A DNA stretch of 20,000 bases from Bigelowiella natans CCMP2755 (lineage: Eukaryota; Cercozoa; Chlorarachniophyceae): the NCBI GenBank assembly GCA_000320545.1, contig ADNK01000406.1:10001-30000 (forward strand), read 5' to 3'. The translations under genes were made by a program, and so were the position numbers. The notes below the pieces were generated by a model. That model did no database searches and was not told the DNA's origin. It saw nothing but the letters and a program-made list of their open reading frames with translations. Positions 18,783 through 20,000 of this stretch are shown one piece after another. Within the stretch, counting starts at the first letter, position 1. The number at the start of each line of letters is the position of its first letter.

Positions 18783-19303
18783 CTATTCCCGAAATCGTGC
18801 CAGCCTTCCAGTCTTCCATACAATTTTGATTCTGCGACTTGTTTCTCCCCCATTTTTGAACTGCGACATCCAACTGCCCTCGCAACCCTCACCCAACCGT
18901 TGGTTTACAAATTCAAATTCAAAAACTGATATGCGACAATCCTTATTGGTGATTTCAGCCTGTTTTATCCTCCATTTTCGACCTGTTCTGAGGGACCGGA
19001 TAGGATCAAAGTAAACCTGGTAGGAGCAATGGAGAATGATCAGAACGTGCTGAATCGAGACCCGGTACACTTTGTCACTACATTTAGCAGATTTGCAACA
19101 CATTCAGAAACGCTTACCATAATTTCCAATCCTAGACGACAGCAATTCGTGGGCTCAAAGATCGAAGAAGCAGCCCGTTTAGTAGTAGGAAAGGTTGCAT
19201 GAGGCACTTTGAAGATGATATATTCTAACAAATCCTCAATCATATTTCTCAGCGAGCAGTTCAACTCCTCAGCCAAAGAGAAATCGGAGGCGAGGGTAAG
19301 AAA
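18783..19303 (-). CDS. 3' part of an unknown two-exon gene
   Basis: Exon 19303-19118 is open for 62 codons and ends in a strong donor (ATG then GTAAGC) in phase 0. After an intron of about 100 bases, exon 19016-18783 follows acceptor ctcctaccag in phase 0 and runs 77 codons to TAG. The joined peptide starts FLTLASDFSLAEELNCSLRN, continues through an acidic helix (MIEDLLEYIIFKVP) and becomes rich in beta-type residues (DCRISVFEFEFVNQRL, RRIKIVWKTG). Codon choice looks real. The first exon or the true start must lie upstream, at higher coordinates, and was not found; the acceptor at 19303 is weak and one at about 19265 is possible. No family is recognised. The gene faces away from the kinesin on its right. 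Confidence 0.5.
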
Positions 19304-19629
19304 CTCATAAGTTGTTTGTAAACATTAAACATGTGCGTGTGCTAGTTACGAATGTTTCATCTATTCAGGACATGTCTCAAGGAAATTTCCACACCATTGA
19401 GGTATCTGTTCGACCGTACAAATCAACAGAACTCTAGCATATAACGCAAGGTATTTTTGGTAATACAGGTACAGCTTACGACGCCAGAGCTCTCCTCTTA
19501 AGGGCCGAGCCTCTTCAAAGAATAGGAACCTGAATCCAAGTACCGTAACGATTCGTTCGTTTATTGGGTGAAGACATTGTTTTAATTTGGCTGCACATTT
19601 CTGTTTCTTTCTCTTTTATTCTCTAGCAG
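19304..19629. promoter_or_regulatory. Divergent spacer before the kinesin exons
   Basis: This lies between the minus-strand unknown gene and the first recognised kinesin exon. It probably holds the missing first exon and promoter of one or both genes. I could not choose a start ATG for the kinesin: nearby ATG frames do not reach the required phase 1. The end is pyrimidine-rich (19605-19625), in front of the acceptor. Confidence 0.35.
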
Positions 19630-20000
19630 ATGTTCCTCGTAACAACGTTAACGTTGTGGTAAGAACCATTTAGTCTTTAATGTTCAAACGAGTGTCACGT
19701 TTAATTTAGATTTAGATGCATCTGAAGGCTGCTTTCATGAATGAAATCCACTTGACTATATTTTGTTCCACTATTTTTGAGACTTTAATCATTTTAAAGG
19801 TTCGTTGTCGACCGTTACTACCACAAGAAAAGGATGAGGTAAGCATTTTCCTGAACATATTTGCAGAATGTTTAGGAAATTTGATTATTGGTAAAACTTA
19901 AGAATATGCAAAATGTCTTTTTGTAAAGAGTAGTCATCGACTGTATTGAATGGAAATTAAGAATTTCTTTTAAAATTTGTTCAAATTTCTAGAATGCAAT
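19630..20000 (+). CDS. Kinesin motor protein, N-terminal exons (partial)
   Basis: Three plus-strand exons join in phase. 19630-19658 (after ctctagcag) encodes VPRNNVNVV. 19800-19838 (after tttaaag) encodes VRCRPLLPQEKDE. 19993-20000 (after ttctag) begins NA. Donors GTAAGA and GTAAGC are strong. The joined NVNVVVRCRPLLPQEKDENA matches the first beta strand of the kinesin motor domain, where (V)VRCRPL and a nearby acidic E are the family signature; the Arg-Pro contacts the adenine of ATP. The P-loop and switches lie beyond the right edge. Kinesins move along microtubules using ATP; the class cannot be told from this stretch, though NVxVVVRCRP is common in kinesin-5. Residues before VPRNN come from an unseen exon. 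Confidence 0.72.

Noticed and set aside
19029-19202. Plus-strand ATG ORF starting MENDQNVLNRDP as the kinesin first exon
   Set aside because: Its usable donors are in phase 0 while the kinesin exon at 19630 needs phase 1, and it is antisense to a better supported minus-strand exon.
1-20000. tRNA or rRNA genes
   Set aside because: No cloverleaf with internal A and B boxes and no conserved rRNA core was seen on either strand.

Overview
The window is nuclear DNA from a eukaryote, most likely a protist or microalga. Its genes are split by many short spliceosomal introns, there is no operon structure, and dinucleotide and trinucleotide microsatellites are very dense, often inside introns. A cytochrome b5 front-end desaturase close to sphingolipid delta-8 desaturases occurs in plants, fungi and many algae, so it does not fix the lineage; I cannot name a species.

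Layout. 1-2127 (minus): pieces of one or two split genes, including an exon with a Ser/Arg-rich N-terminus and a SAM-like helical domain (906-1502). 2128-3177: spacer with a GAA tract, a perfect palindrome and a 17-bp tandem duplication. 3178-4638 (minus): a complete, intronless 486-residue cytochrome b5-fusion desaturase. 4639-6744: spacer, of which about 5280-6500 is an island of self-complementary words (GCTAGC, GCATGC). 6745-13069 (minus): an atlastin-like membrane GTPase that I rebuilt from about 24 exons by matching splice sites, intron phase and family motifs. 13070-13473: divergent spacer. 13474-16435 (plus): a multi-exon gene for a long, highly charged, probably nuclear protein of unknown family. 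16436-17700: a second palindrome-rich island. 17700-18500: AT-rich DNA with exon-like pieces on both strands, unresolved. 18783-19303 (minus): a two-exon 3' part of an unknown gene. 19630-20000 (plus): the first motor-domain exons of a kinesin running off the right edge.

The genes do not form one pathway. The desaturase and the atlastin-like GTPase are both expected at the endoplasmic reticulum, but this looks like chance neighbourhood. The most interesting features are the fully traceable atlastin-like gene, with one exon that is one base out of phase beside G runs; two related 54-55 bp ATAGACA...TGTCTAT inverted-repeat elements, one inside a predicted intron; and the two palindrome islands, which share an exact 12-bp palindrome with a third intergenic site.
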